Shown here one piece after another: positions 45,161-56,102 of a DNA stretch of 64,000 nucleotides. The stretch covers positions 65,769,253 to 65,833,252 of the forward strand of contig CM065297.1 of NCBI GenBank assembly GCA_032871835.1, given 5' to 3'. Numbering within the stretch: the stretch's first letter is position 1; every line of letters starts with the position of its first letter. Under the pieces are notes generated by a model, which saw nothing but the letters and a program-made list of their open reading frames with translations, searched no databases and had not been told where the DNA came from. Source of the DNA: Dipteronia dyeriana (taxonomy: Eukaryota > Streptophyta > Magnoliopsida > Sapindales > Sapindaceae). A program made the translations under genes and the position numbers.

Positions 45161-45330
45161 TCTGGTCATTTGAATATCTTGTTATGTTATGTTCTGTTCC
45201 AGCTATACCAAACGCATAACAGTACAATTTATAGTTTTCTCCAGGCCTTCCAAACATAACATAGAATAACATGTCAAGTCCTGTCTTATCCAGTCCAGTC
45301 CCACCTTATCTTGTCCCATCTCCGTACCAT
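45161..45330 (-). repeat. Candidate right arm of the TA-cored inverted-repeat element
   Basis: It contains CCTGTCTTATCCAGTCCAG, CTTGTCCCATCTCCGTACCAT. The terminal CCGTACCAT and the GTCC/GGAC-rich pattern mirror ATGGTACG...GGGACAGGAC at 31109. Together with the TA tracts this would be one element of about 1.2 kb before the insertions. Similarity is patchy. Confidence 0.4.
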
Positions 45331-46681
45331 AAAGGCATAAACCCATAAATAACTCCTTGAGATTTACCTATTTATAAGCGAAAAAACAAATTTAACTAAC
45401 AGTAAACATCTCATTAGGGTTTGACTTTTAGCTTTAAAAGGGTCCATCAATTTAACATTTAACCTGTGGATTATATATATCGGTTTTTCTCCGTTAGTCT
45501 TCTCCAGTTCATCATTTTTTAAGATATAAATAATATTTGATTAAATTGTATTTTTTTCTAACAAAAATTGATGAGATGGGTGAATATAATATAAGTATGT
45601 CCATATTTATATTTTTATTTAAGAAAAACTTATATATATATATGAGAATTTATAAAAACAGATATTTAGATGAAAATAATAGTTTTCCACAGGATAATTT
45701 ATTTTCTATGACTTTTGTTTTCGGGAAGATATTAATGAAGGATGATCAAATTTGAAACAATGTCGAAAGAGAGGTCCCAAGTCTTAATTATTCACTAGTG
45801 ATACTTGTTGAACTTCCCAACTGCTGGGAAAGCCTAGCCCATGGCTTGCAACTCAGAAAATTGATGGATTGCACCGTCCCAATTTCAAACAATACTCGGT
45901 AACTAAATAATCAATTTATGCATTGAATGAATCTGAAAATCTAGATCCTCCGCAATATGATCTTTTACCGACTTTTGAAAAATATTATTTAGCTCGTTAA
46001 ATGTAATGAAAGATTACGAAATTCAAGTTCCATTGAGTGATAAAATTTGAACATATGAAATTAAGTGGTATATATATGGATTTTAGAGGTTTCAATAAGG
46101 CTGGGCGAGCTACTGTTGTGATTCGAATTATATATTAATTTGTATTATTAATATATATATATATATATATATCATATATATATATATAATATATAATATA
46201 TAATATAATATAATATATAATTTATTGAACATGATTGTAATTATTTGAAAATTTAAAGGTTAAATTGGTTTTTTTTTTTAGACTTGTCCTATGTTATGGG
46301 ACAAGTTGTCCTATGGTTTTATTGTTCAAATTCAAAAAAAAAGTTTGGAGACACAAATTAAAAAAAAAGTGAATTATTTTTCATTCAGTGCTTCACTGCA
46401 TCTTTCATTCATGAATTATCTCTCTTTTTAATTTTTGTTTTTCTTATTGTTCAAATTCAAAAGTTATCTAGCTATAGGACTATAGGAGAATGTGAATGTC
46501 ACACTATATATAGTCTCTAAACTGAAAATAAAAATACAATAAATTTAGGATTCTCTTAAAGTACATACCTAAGGTTCATTCTATATATAGAAAATTATAA
46601 AAACAAAATTAATTATTACATGGATTTCAATTACAAAACAAAAATATACGAACTTCTACATCTATAATTTGTTTTTTTTTT
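45331..46681. other. AT-rich spacer with a partial copy of the GGGACAAGT repeat
   Basis: No gene is supported. TA runs lie at 46150-46215, followed by 46215-46325, an inverted, similar copy of 31255-31360, ending with GACTTGTCCTATGTTATGGG. The rest is A/T-rich without recognisable features. Confidence 0.5.
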
Positions 46682-46859
46682 ATCGAGATAGCTCAGTTTG
46701 TTAAAATTCTTGTAGTAGAAGCAAGAAATTTGAGGATCGATCTCCCTATACCAACTTTTAGAGGGGTGTTAATTATTTAAAGTTTTATCTGTACATGGGG
46801 TTGAGTCATGAGTCAGATGAGGCGTAAGGTGTGCATTAAAGCCTAAAAAAAAAAAAAAA
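46682..46859 (+). mobile_element. tRNA-derived SINE
   Basis: An RNA polymerase III A box, TAGCTCAGTTTGTTA (46689-46703), and a B box, GGATCGATCTCC (46734-46745), are spaced as in a tRNA head (TAGCTCAGTTGG and GGTTCGATTCC in functional tRNAs). A non-tRNA body of about 100 bases follows and the element ends in a run of 15 A's (46845-46859). This is the structure of a plant SINE. A target duplication is not obvious. Confidence 0.7.
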
Positions 46860-46919
46860 TTCTTCCCAAAAAACAAAAAACCTTAAATCAATAATTTATA
46901 AATGGATGAAAAATTATAT

Positions 46920-47883
46920 AGCACTATTTTGGAATTGATTTGTGCAATTAGCATCTATTTAATAACTTCAGTTTAAATAGCACTAAAATTGGGATTGAGA
47001 CAAAAATACCCTCCCTCTTTTACAAATTTCTTTAACCAGTCCTTTTTTTTTTCAAAATCCCCATTGATGGAGCTCGAGCTCCACCGCCGATGTCATCACC
47101 GGTGAGTTGATCAACAAAAACACCAGCAAAATGTCCGTTGTGCACCACCCGTTGTAACCAAAGTATCCATTTTGAGTTTCGAGTTGTGTGGAGAGAAAAA
47201 CGAAGTCAAACCCGAATCGTCTCCAAACCTTCATCGTCAAATCTGCGACGATCCGTCGCGAATCTGACCAAACCGATGGCGTCAACGAACTTAGCGTCGT
47301 CCAATCTTCTAGATCCGAATAATTTTGGAGTCAATCGGTGCCGTTGTCGGATCGTCAATTTCACCATTGATGGTCTATTACATGTCGTGAGGAAGAAGAA
47401 AGAAAAAAATTGATTTTCGGCCAGTAAGTCCCGGTTTTTTTTAAATAAGTCTCGAATTTTATCAATAAGTCTTGAATTTATCATAATAAGTCCTGAATTT
47501 ATAAAATAAGTCTCAAAATTTATCAAATAAGTCTCGAAATTGTAAATAAGTCTCGAAATTTACCTAATAAGTCTCGAAATTGCAAATAAGTCTCGAATTT
47601 GCGAGAGAAAAAAATACAAAGAAAAACTTGGGTGGACTTCGATTTTGGTCTCGAATTTTACCAACGAAATTAGAACGAATTAAAACAAAAAAAAAATCAG
47701 ATAGAAGTTTCTTTGAGTTGTAAAATGAGAAGGAGAAGGAAAGAGAAAAACAGATAAATTAAAAATGAAAAATAGAAGAAAAAAATAAATGGGGATATTT
47801 TAGTCTCACCACATATTTTAGTGCTAATAAAACAAGAATTATTAAAGTGGTGCTAGTTGCACAAATCAAAATTGAAAAGGTAT
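46920..47883. mobile_element. Long-TIR element 2 (Mutator-like, non-autonomous)
   Basis: About 85 bases at each end are inverted repeats: GATTTGTGCAATTAGCA, then TTTAATAACTTC, TAGCACTAAAAT and GAGACAAAAATA on the left reappear inverted at about 47795-47875 with some changes. The interior has a GC-rich, gene-like part (47070-47350) with an open frame on either strand and a tandem array. The exact ends and target duplication are uncertain. It has no transposase, so it would depend on one encoded elsewhere. Confidence 0.7.
47437..47605. repeat. Tandem repeat AATAAGTCTCGAAATT, ~20-25 bp period
   Basis: About eight imperfect copies of AATAAGTCTCGAATTT/ATT follow each other inside long-TIR element 2. 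Sub-terminal or internal tandem repeats are common in non-autonomous DNA elements. Confidence 0.85.
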
Positions 47884-48419
47884 TACATACCCCTATTTCC
47901 TCAATTTACAAATTCAAGTTGTCGGACGGTAGATAATATAAACATAATTATGAATTATATATACAATTTTTTTAAAAAAATATGTCATAAATTTAGCTTT
48001 TTTCTTTTAGATAAAGACTCAAACTTGTGGGTGGATGAGGTCCATAATTTGTATGCAAGTTTTGATCTCTCTTAATTAAGTAAACATATTTTGTATCATA
48101 GTTAAAAGACTGTTTGTGCGAATCAATAATAAAAACAATTCCGTGAGGACGAATGATACGTACATGAAATCAAAACGGACAATATCTATTTGATGAGTTG
48201 TATTGTTACATTCCCACTTGACTAACTTGTCTCATCTTATCATTCAAATATACACTTAAATTCAAGTTTAGGGTAATATCATTTAAAAAAGTGGAAATTA
48301 CTAAAAATAACCACAACTATTATGGATTTTTTTTTTAACTACATACGAATATTTATTTGTTAATAGTCATTTTTTTGAGAAATTACTTGAATGCCTCCAC
48401 ATAAAAACCATCCCCAAAC

Positions 48420-48640
48420 ATTTTCTCTCTCTTTTTTTTTCTCTCTCTCATTTCCTCTTTCTTCCCGATCTCTCTCTCTCTCCTTTCCTCTCTCTCTCCC
48501 CGATCTCTCTCTCGTCTATGAATCGTCGCCGGCCTCTACTCTCTCTCACCCAACCTCTCTTCTCTCTCCCCGCAACTCTCTCTCTTATTTCTCTCTCTCT
48601 TTCACTCACATCTCTTTCTCTCTCCTTTCCTTTCTCTCTC
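48420..48640. repeat. TC-rich low-complexity tract
   Basis: Repeated TCTCTCTC with short interruptions. Open frames across it (Ser/Leu-rich or Arg/Glu-rich) are not genes. Confidence 0.9.
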
Positions 48641-48785
48641 ACATGTCGTCGACGGCTTGCCGGAGTACCGTCGCTTGGGCTTCACGACAGTCCAGCAACG
48701 CCGTCGAACTCTCATTCCGCCGGCGATTAGATCTGCTGAAAAAAGGAAAGAAAACGAAATACTAGAAACCCAGAACATTTTAAGT

Positions 48786-49045
48786 TTGAACATTTCAATT
48801 TAGTCAACATTTCAATTTAGATAACATTTCAAGTTTCAAAATTTGAAAATGAAAAACTTAAAAACCCAGAACATTTCAAGTTTCAACTTTCAATTTAGTC
48901 AAGATTTCAAGTTTCATTTCAATTTAAGCAAGATTTCAAGTTTCAACATTTCATTTTTTAAAACAAGATTTCAAGATTTCAAGTTTCAAGTTCTTAGCCG
49001 TGATTTCAAGTTTGGTTCCAGATTTTAGTCATGATTTCAAGTTTT
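48786..49045. repeat. Degenerate tandem repeat ATTTCAAGTTT
   Basis: A unit close to ACATTTCAATTTAGTCA or GATTTCAAGTTTCA recurs more than ten times with varying length inside long-TIR element 3. Confidence 0.8.
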
Positions 49046-49461
49046 CTTTCAGTTTTAAAGAAAAAATCAAATTCAGGGGTCTTTTTGTAATTTACGGACA
49101 TACACCGATTTTTTTTTTAAATGGCTATTAACAAATAATTTTTCGTATGTAGTTAAAAATAAAATTTTCATAATAGTTTTGTTTTTTTTTTATTTTCTCT
49201 TTAAAAAAACTCAATTGTATAAAAATGATATTTTAATTTATATCTAATCAGTTAAATTGAAATAAGTATCTATATTAAAAAAAAAAATTTAAAAATAATA
49301 ATAAAATATCGATACATTTGTAAATTTGATAAGTAAGATAAAATAGGAACAAACGGCTGATGTCAACGGATTTCAAATCAAAGGCAAAAAAAAATTGACA
49401 GTGAAATAAAGTCAAGAAGAGATGAAAAATAAATAAACAATAGAGATAGAAGACAAAGCGT

Positions 49462-49468
49462 GACGTGG
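49462..49468. promoter_or_regulatory. Candidate ABRE/G-box core GACGTGG
   Basis: GACGTGG about 155 bp before the FLZ start codon contains the ACGTGG core bound by bZIP factors in abscisic-acid responses. Several FLZ genes are known to respond to ABA and sugar status. A single short match is only suggestive. Confidence 0.35.
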
Positions 49469-49620
49469 ACTTCATAGGACCCGGTGCCCGCAAGCAACGG
49501 CCCAGATTCGCTCTCAGCCCCTCCTCCCATCTTCTTTTATCCCCCTCTCTCTCTCACTTTCTCTCCACATTTGCTCACCACTTCTCTCCTCCCAAACACA
49601 CCAAAACCACCACCATCATC

Positions 49621-50568
49621 ATGTTGCTGGGCAAGCGTCCACGCCCTCCCATCAGAAGAACAACCAGCATGACTGGGATAACCGTAGATGTCTCTAACTT
49701 GGAGTCAGCAGAGCCGTCTGATCATCATGTTGATCACGAGGTGGCCACCACCAACGGCTATTATGATAATCAACGTTTTCTGGCCGCCACCGTTTCGCCG
49801 AGATACTGTACAACACGAAACGTCCCAAAAAATGATTTGATCGAAACGGCTCACTTTTTGAGGACTTGTGGCCTCTGCAATCGCCGTCTCGCTCCTGGTC
49901 GAGACATTTACATGTATAGGTATTTATATGTTCTATTTTTCTTTTTCGAAAAACTTCTGACTGTACGAGAAAATTTTATTTATAATTCCTTCCAGAAGTT
50001 CATATATATACTTTTCTTCAGGATTTTAGCTTTTCAAGATTGATATATACATGAAGATCTATTCATATAGCAAAATCAAACCACTTATATAATTTTATAA
50101 ATGATCTTATCAGCTGAACTAGTTAGTATTCATGTATACACTTGTAAAATTTACTATTTTTTTATATGATTGAATCATGTTATATAATTATGACGAGCTT
50201 GTCAGCTGAACTAGTTAGTATTATTTTCAGACTCATAAAATTTACTATTTTATATCGACTGAATCCTGTTATTTGATCGTAAAAGAGTTTATCGGCTGAA
50301 TTAGCTAGTATCTGTTTTCCGAATCTGGAAAATTCAATAGTGTCGTCTTCTTGATTTTTATTTTTTACTAGAAAGAAATTGAATGTGGAATCTCGAATAC
50401 AGGGGAGATACAGCTTTTTGTAGTTTAGAGTGCAGAGAACAGCAAATGAAGCAAGACGAGAGAAAAGAGAAATTGAGCGCTTGCGTGGGATCAAAGAATA
50501 AGAAAGAAGACGCCAGCTGCTCCAATGCCTCCTCCGCCGGTAAAAGCGAGACTGTGGCGGCTGCCTGA
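49621..50568 (+). CDS. FCS-like zinc finger (FLZ/DUF581) protein, two exons
   Basis: Joining 49621-49919 and 50403-50568 gives a 154-residue protein; the 483-bp intron has GT (49920) and AG (50402) borders and interrupts an arginine codon, a position that restores the domain exactly. The N-terminus MLLGKRPRPPIRRTTSM is typical of FLZ proteins. The FLZ domain (about residues 78-122) has Cys83, Cys86, Cys106 and Cys110 in TCGLCNRRL...TAFCSLECREQQM, with the eponymous FCS. FLZ proteins are plant-specific and are known to bind SnRK1 kinase subunits as adaptors in energy and ABA signalling. The tail is Lys/Ser-rich. A TC-rich 5' leader precedes the ATG. All key residues are present and there is no stop, so this is the one gene here that looks functional. 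Confidence 0.93.
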
Positions 50569-52149
50569 GAGCTCGTAGCGGGCGGCAGAGTCTGGAGGAA
50601 AAGATCAAGAGAGAGAGAGAAAGAGACAGCAAAAGTTAACATATAGAGAATGCATGAGTGTTACTCATGATCAACTATAGCTATAGCCCCATTTCAGCCA
50701 TTGATGATGCCCTGCTCTCACAAATATTTTTACATGGAAATGTTGTAATAATTTTTTACTCGTCTTTTACAAAGTGTAAATTATTGTGTAAAAAAATGGA
50801 TGAATGTCCTAAGAAAAGATTTGGAGTAGGAGGAGAAGTGTAAGGTCCGAAGACAATTCAATGGAAATTGGGTAATTAAGATCTACATTTTTTTTATATA
50901 TACATTTACCATTAGGTTGAACAAGTGTTTATAACTCACCCAAATTGGACTGTGTTATTAAACTCTACATTTGAAAATTTTAATTTTCTCGGGGTTATTA
51001 AATTATACATTTGAAAGTTATTAATTGTTCGAAAATTTTCTCAACCTAGTATAATTTCATTATCTAATTTACTGATTTTGATGTTAAAAAAAAAGGAAAG
51101 AAAAAAAAAAGAAAGATTTATTTGTATAAACCTAAAAAAGCAGAAAGAATAAAAGGGGCAATAGCTTTAAGAAAAAAATAGTATTGGCCGGGATTATAAT
51201 TTTTAAAATACTAAAATATAACATTTGAGATAAATTACCATATACATAATGGGTGACTACAAATTTTTACTAATTAAGAAAGCGTTATTGTTTAAAAATT
51301 TAAAATAATAATGATACAAGCTTTCTTTTTGGTTGTATAGATATTGTAACAAAATCAATGGTATACACTCATGTCCAAATTATCTACTGAATAATGTCTT
51401 TATTTCTAAAAATTCTGAGTGTCCACATTATTTGGAGATAATAAGATATCAATTGATTCATACTAAAATACAATGAAAATATTTCTAAAAAATAACCTTC
51501 TCAAAATCCGCATAATTAAAATGTAATAAAGATAAAAATCTCAACCATATATTAATGGAAATGTCCAAATGGTCATACCGGAAAAGATCTTTATTATCTT
51601 CGCATTACATTGTAACGACGACCGTAAATAATTCTATCACAAAACGTAAGAAATCATATATTGAGAAGTGAGAACGTTGAAATTAGTTCTTTTCTTTAAA
51701 ATTTGAAAGAAAAAATGTTAATGATTGTGATATCAAAGACTTGGAAGGCATGTAGATGTAGTTAACATATTTTGTGCATTTTGTGCAGCTCTTTTCAAGC
51801 TATATGACGACACCAAGCTTTTGAGTACTTGACAAAATTTTACGGGCTCACAAGTCACAGCTAAGGATTGAGAAATATGTGAGAATGACGCCAATTATTG
51901 GTCAGAAAAGTTTCTCATGCTTTAAGGAAGCAATAATAAAAAAAATCTCGGTGAAGTCGGTCAATTCTAATGAATTTTGATATGATTTTTGTTCATAAAT
52001 GATAAATTTAATAAAATCTAATATATGAGTTGTTAAAATAAAAATAAAAATAAAAATAAAAAACTAATGTATGAATGAGTTTTTTTAATGCTATATCTAT
52101 TTTCATTTTTATTTCTACGAAATTTACCTCATTTTTCTAATACATATTG
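50569..52149. other. AT-rich spacer downstream of the FLZ gene
   Basis: It includes the 3' UTR of the FLZ gene. A run of AAAAATAAAAATAAAAA lies near 52040-52065. No further gene or recognisable element is supported. Confidence 0.5.
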
Positions 52150-53140
52150 TTGGTGGCTAAATAGACAAATAAAAATAATAAAAACCTTACAAGTGCATAG
52201 ATCGTAACTGATAGCACAAAGGAAAAGCGATGATCGTTTCTACGGAGAATTAATTCTATACTAAATAATGAGTTTATATCTAAGACACTCTAGGAATCTA
52301 ATCTAACTAAAATAAGAAAACAAAGATACTAAACACACACACAGTGGGGGTTTTGAATTGATTATTAAATTAAAGAAAATTGAATAAACAACTAAATAAA
52401 ACGTAGCAAAAAATTTATTAGAAAAAATATAAAGAAAAATACTAGTTAGGACCTCTTATCCACCACTAAATAATCATCCAATCCATAGACAATAATGAAG
52501 TTCACAAATAATCAAGCATGATGAAGATATTCACGACAAGGTGATGATGTCTCACTAAAACCGTATGATTCTCTCTTAGTTGGTATGTAAATTGCATGAT
52601 GTCTACATAAATACTTGTATTCCAAATTATAACCTATCATGGTGTCTACTTAGATTTAATAATTGAAATTCTTTAAGAACAAAGAGAATATGAATATCAT
52701 ATGAATCCTAAAACATGGTATCTATTGTAGGTTATTCATGAATCAACTTCCCTTAATTGGATCGTAATTCAATTAATTGTTGCAACGAATTATAGATTAA
52801 TATGGTGTTCGACTTGTATCCTTACAAGATAAATCCTAAAATCATGCTCCTAAGATGACCAATCAAAGAAGCAAAAATAATAGAAAATCAATTCTTATAG
52901 AGAAATTGAATTCATCATGTAAGAAAATAATACTTAATTAAAACAAAACTTGTCTATGGAATTGAAATCATGTCAAGGGTTTCAAGTTAGCCATAACTAA
53001 TAAGAAAATTAGCTAGAAATAAAAACTAGAAAAAAAAAATAAAAACATTTAATCTAAAGAAAGGTAGAGGAAGAGAATGTTGATAGAGTCTTCAATCTTC
53101 AATCTTCAATCTTCAACTCTCCACTCTTAACTTTTTCTCT
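52150..53140 (-). repeat. LTR-like fragment, minus orientation
   Basis: Read on the minus strand it has a block ending in GTAGAAACGATCATCGCTTT, GTGCTATC and ATGCACTTGTAAGG, of the same style as 28355-28415 (CGTGGGAACGATC...GTGCACATGCAAG), typical for the 3' part of long gypsy LTRs. A TCTTCAA tandem (about 53090-53118) is near its other end. No coding sequence or partner LTR is visible. Confidence 0.35.
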
Positions 53141-54057
53141 TGTAGAAAATTTTTGGTATTTATATGTGACTTCTCATTGTGAGCTCTCAATTCTTCTTAT
53201 GTTTAGGAAATCCACCAAGTGGAAAGGTAGAATGAATCAAAGAATGAGTAGTCTTAACTAACTTGGATTTCCTCTTTTGACGATTGACTTCTAATTTGAG
53301 TTTAAAAAGTTTTCGAAACATTTCTTGATCTTCTAGAGCAATTATTATTTTATTTGTGAAGCTTTTGGATAATTCTGGACCAATTCGAAGTAGAAATTTG
53401 CTAAAAATATGTAAAACCGTGGTCTAGATCGCTTCATAGGTCAACCGATGTCCAAAATGCGGTAGTTTTATGGAATGTTCCGCTTCTCAGACCGCTATGT
53501 AGGTTGTTATGCATGAACCGCGGTCTAGGTCACGGTGGACTTTCTAGCTCTGACATTCGGTTACTAAAATGACTATAACTTCCTCTAGAAAACACGAATT
53601 GATGAACCTTAAAGTGCATCAGAAACTAGACATATGGGGATTTTTGAAAACATGTAGATATCAACTTGGTTCTGTATGAGGAGAGAGATATGGTCTTTAC
53701 AAGTTTGATGTGATATAGAGGCATTTCTCCAAACTTTTGCTAAAATCACCTTATTTGTCTTCAAATTCATTTTAAGAGCTATCTTCTACACAATGTCAAC
53801 AAACACGTTAAAATATTCAATTTCACCCAAGAATATAAATAAAACATAGGAATTAGGGTCATATATATTAATTTATCGACCTAACACATATATAGAAAAT
53901 TAAAATTAAAATCAAAAGTATTACATGAAAATCTTTTCTTTTCTTTGTTTTTTTTTATATATAAAAAATCGTTTTTCATATTCTTCTTGTTCTTATGTTC
54001 GTGTTGGCTTGTCTTACTGATGAACAAGTAGGAAATGATACAATAAAAATTTGGAAG
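53141..54057. other. AT-rich spacer
   Basis: No gene. Near 53410-53545 the motifs ACCGTGGTCTAGATCGCTTC and ACCGCGGTCTAGGTCACGGT form an imperfect direct repeat. Similar CCACGGTA motifs occur in the following LTR. Confidence 0.4.
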
Positions 54058-54592
54058 TGTTGGGTTTGTGAAGCCTGAAATCAACTAGAAGAATCGACGA
54101 AGAAAGTAGAGATCAACATGAACCGTGGTACACCAAACAACAGTGAGTACCACGGTATATAACGAGGTACATCATATCATGGTGCAAGGAGCGGTAAATC
54201 ATAGAGGGATACCACGGTAGGCGAGGAATTCGTGCGCGAATAAGAAATCTTGCATGGAAAGATACTTGTTTCCTTATAGGTTTTGGCTACCCTAAAACTC
54301 TCTCTCTCTCTCTATATATATATATTATCATTGTTTCCTCGTATTATTGCGTGACTCCAGCGTAACCTAAAGCTTGTGAGAAATTGCTAGAGAGAGAGAG
54401 CAACTTGTAGAGAGATGGAAAGAGAGAGACTATGAGATTATAGTTAAACTCTGATTGTGGATTTGAATTTGAATTTTGGTGTGCTCTGTAGACGTAGGCT
54501 TTTGCTAAACCATATAAAAAATCTTATGTTTTCCTCTTGTTTTCTAATTATCTGGGATTTATATTTGCATGTGTGTGCGATTTCTTACAACA
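54058..54592 (+). repeat. 5' LTR of a Tork-like copia remnant
   Basis: TGTTGGGTTTGTGAAGCC at 54058 to TTCTTACAACA at 54592 is followed by a perfect initiator-Met primer-binding site, fixing the right end. The length of 535 bp fits small copia LTRs. It contains TC and TA microsatellites (54296-54330). Confidence 0.75.
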
Positions 54593-54594
54593 AC

Positions 54595-54607
54595 TGGTAT
54601 CAGAGCC
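54595..54607 (+). promoter_or_regulatory. Primer-binding site, initiator tRNA-Met
   Basis: TGGTATCAGAGCC is an exact match to the usual plant copia primer-binding site and lies two bases behind the LTR end. Confidence 0.95.
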
Positions 54608-54677
54608 CATGTTAGGTGAATCTAAGGTTTTATGCAAATCTAGGGTTTCTTGAGGCAAACGTCTTCGCTGAGTGAAG

Positions 54678-55053
54678 ATGGGATCAGAGAAGGATTCATA
54701 CAAGATCGAGAAATTCAAAGGATTGAATTTTAGTTTCTCGAAGATGTAGATAGAGGATTATCTGTACTAGAAGGATTTATATTTTCCATTGATAGTGAAA
54801 CCAATTGACGTGTTCGATGAAGGCTAGAAGGTTCAGTGGAAGCCAAAGGACATGACTGATGCACAGTGGATGAATCTAGACCGTAAAACACTTGAAACGA
54901 TTCAACTTAGTCTGTCGAAATCAGTTTCCTTCAACATCTAAGGTCAAAAGACTGTAGAGGATCTCATGAAGACCTTATCAAATCAATACAAGCAGCCTTA
55001 TGCAGTAAGAAAGATCCATCTTATAAAAAAGCTGGTAAATCTGAAGATGTTAG
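54678..55053 (+). pseudogene. Gag fragment of a Tork-like copia element
   Basis: The ATG at 54678 starts MGSEKDSYKIEKFKGLNFSF, then DLYFPL, WMNLDRKTLETIQLSLS and TVEDLMKTLSNQY: the N-terminal half of a Tnt1-type gag (the KFNGKNFSLWK form is normal). At least four in-frame stops occur. The fragment is cut at 55053 by a different LTR. Confidence 0.75.
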
Positions 55054-55700
55054 TGTTGGGGTTTATGCTCTAAAGCTTATAATTTGTAAATATGAATGAA
55101 ACATTAATAAAATAAGTAGTTTATTCATTCTATAAATCTGACTCATACATTTATATAATTTGTACTTAACATCCAAGATTGTTGGATGTAATCTCTAACT
55201 TAGTATATGAGTGCCAAATACAGAGGTATTCATTTTAAGATGAGCAATCTAAAAAGTCTGTAGATAGAAAATAGAGCTGGTTACTTTATTTGTGGTTAAT
55301 CTACAGCTGCGGTCTATTCCGTAATGTATGGTAGTCTTATCCTAGACTATTCACATGGTGATATGAGAATGGAGGCAACTTATATGATGTGATCATATAG
55401 GACTGGGCCACGATCTATATGAATCTCTTACCAAGATTCGTTACATGATGAGATTCATATAAATCGACAAATGCAGGCTATATATGATTGATCATAATCC
55501 TGAGTGTTTTATCTACTTCTTCAAGTTATATCATGGTTTTTGATATACCATAGGTAAAATCGGAGTTGCATTCCCGATCAATAACTTCGTGTGTTGAAAT
55601 ATAACTTCATGTGTTGAAATCGCAGTTTGACTTGTGGCTGGGAAGGTCTGTACACGATAGTTGAATCTACTCCTTCTTACGATAAATAAATAGTGTTGAT
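55054..55700 (+). repeat. LTR fragment inserted in the Tork-like gag
   Basis: TGTTGGGGTTTATGCTCTAAAGC starts here (see sequence at 55054), followed by AATATGAATGAAACATTAATA, wording I know from a widespread plant copia LTR family. The 3' boundary is uncertain and no internal sequence of this element is seen, so it may be a solo LTR. Confidence 0.45.
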
Positions 55701-56102
55701 GCCCCGGTTTACTGATCGCGCAGTGAAAGGACTTTTAATTTTTTTTTGTATCTTAAAGAAACTATGACTAGTAATCCCTAGGAACTAATTTCCAGAACAG
55801 CAAAAAAATAAAAACAAAAAGAAATCGAAATGGAAATGTAAAAGAGAAGAGAATAAACTATTTCTTCATACCTACGTAAGAGGCTCCTTCTCTTTAATGA
55901 AATCTGCTCCTGGTTTGAACCATTTGATCTTCCTCGCTATCTCTCGGGACTGATAACGGCATCTGGGCACTATTCACCATCCCCCATCTCTAGGTATATT
56001 TGACACTATATTAAGGGAATTTTCACTACTTCTTTTGGAAATGTATGATGGAAGCCTACAATAGATCCATGAGTAATGTAGAATAGGAAGAGGAGTCCTC
56101 AG
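55701..56102. other. Junction of decayed copia pieces
   Basis: The end near 55985-56030 (CATCTCTAGGTATATTTGAC, then AAGGGAATTTT) resembles the end of the LTR at 60385-60420, so a 5' LTR of the next element may end here. No coding sequence. Confidence 0.4.

Larger units (their letters stand above)
48291..49199. mobile_element. Long-TIR element 3 (Mutator-like, non-autonomous)
   Basis: The ends are inverted repeats: ACTATTATGGATTTTTTTTT, TTAACTACATACGAATA and TTATTTGTTAATAG on the left recur inverted at about 49115-49185. TTTAAAAAA at 48282-48290 is repeated at 49200-49208 and may be a 9-bp target duplication, as Mutator-like elements make, though it is low-complexity. The interior contains a TC-rich tract (48420-48640), a GC-rich CGTCGACGGC segment and a tandem repeat. 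It ends about 420 bp before the FLZ start codon, so it may affect that promoter. Confidence 0.7.

Noticed and set aside
46682..46859. Functional tRNA gene
   Set aside because: A and B boxes are present but the cloverleaf does not fold and the sequence continues into a body and poly(A), so it is a SINE.
47138..47413. Small protein gene in the GC-rich part of long-TIR element 2
   Set aside because: Frames are open on both strands with no recognisable domain and run into the tandem array; better explained as captured or chance coding-like sequence.
48391..48765. 124-residue Ser/Leu-rich open frame
   Set aside because: It is carried by a TC-rich low-complexity tract inside a long-TIR element and has no domain signal; the opposite strand gives an equally meaningless Arg/Glu frame.
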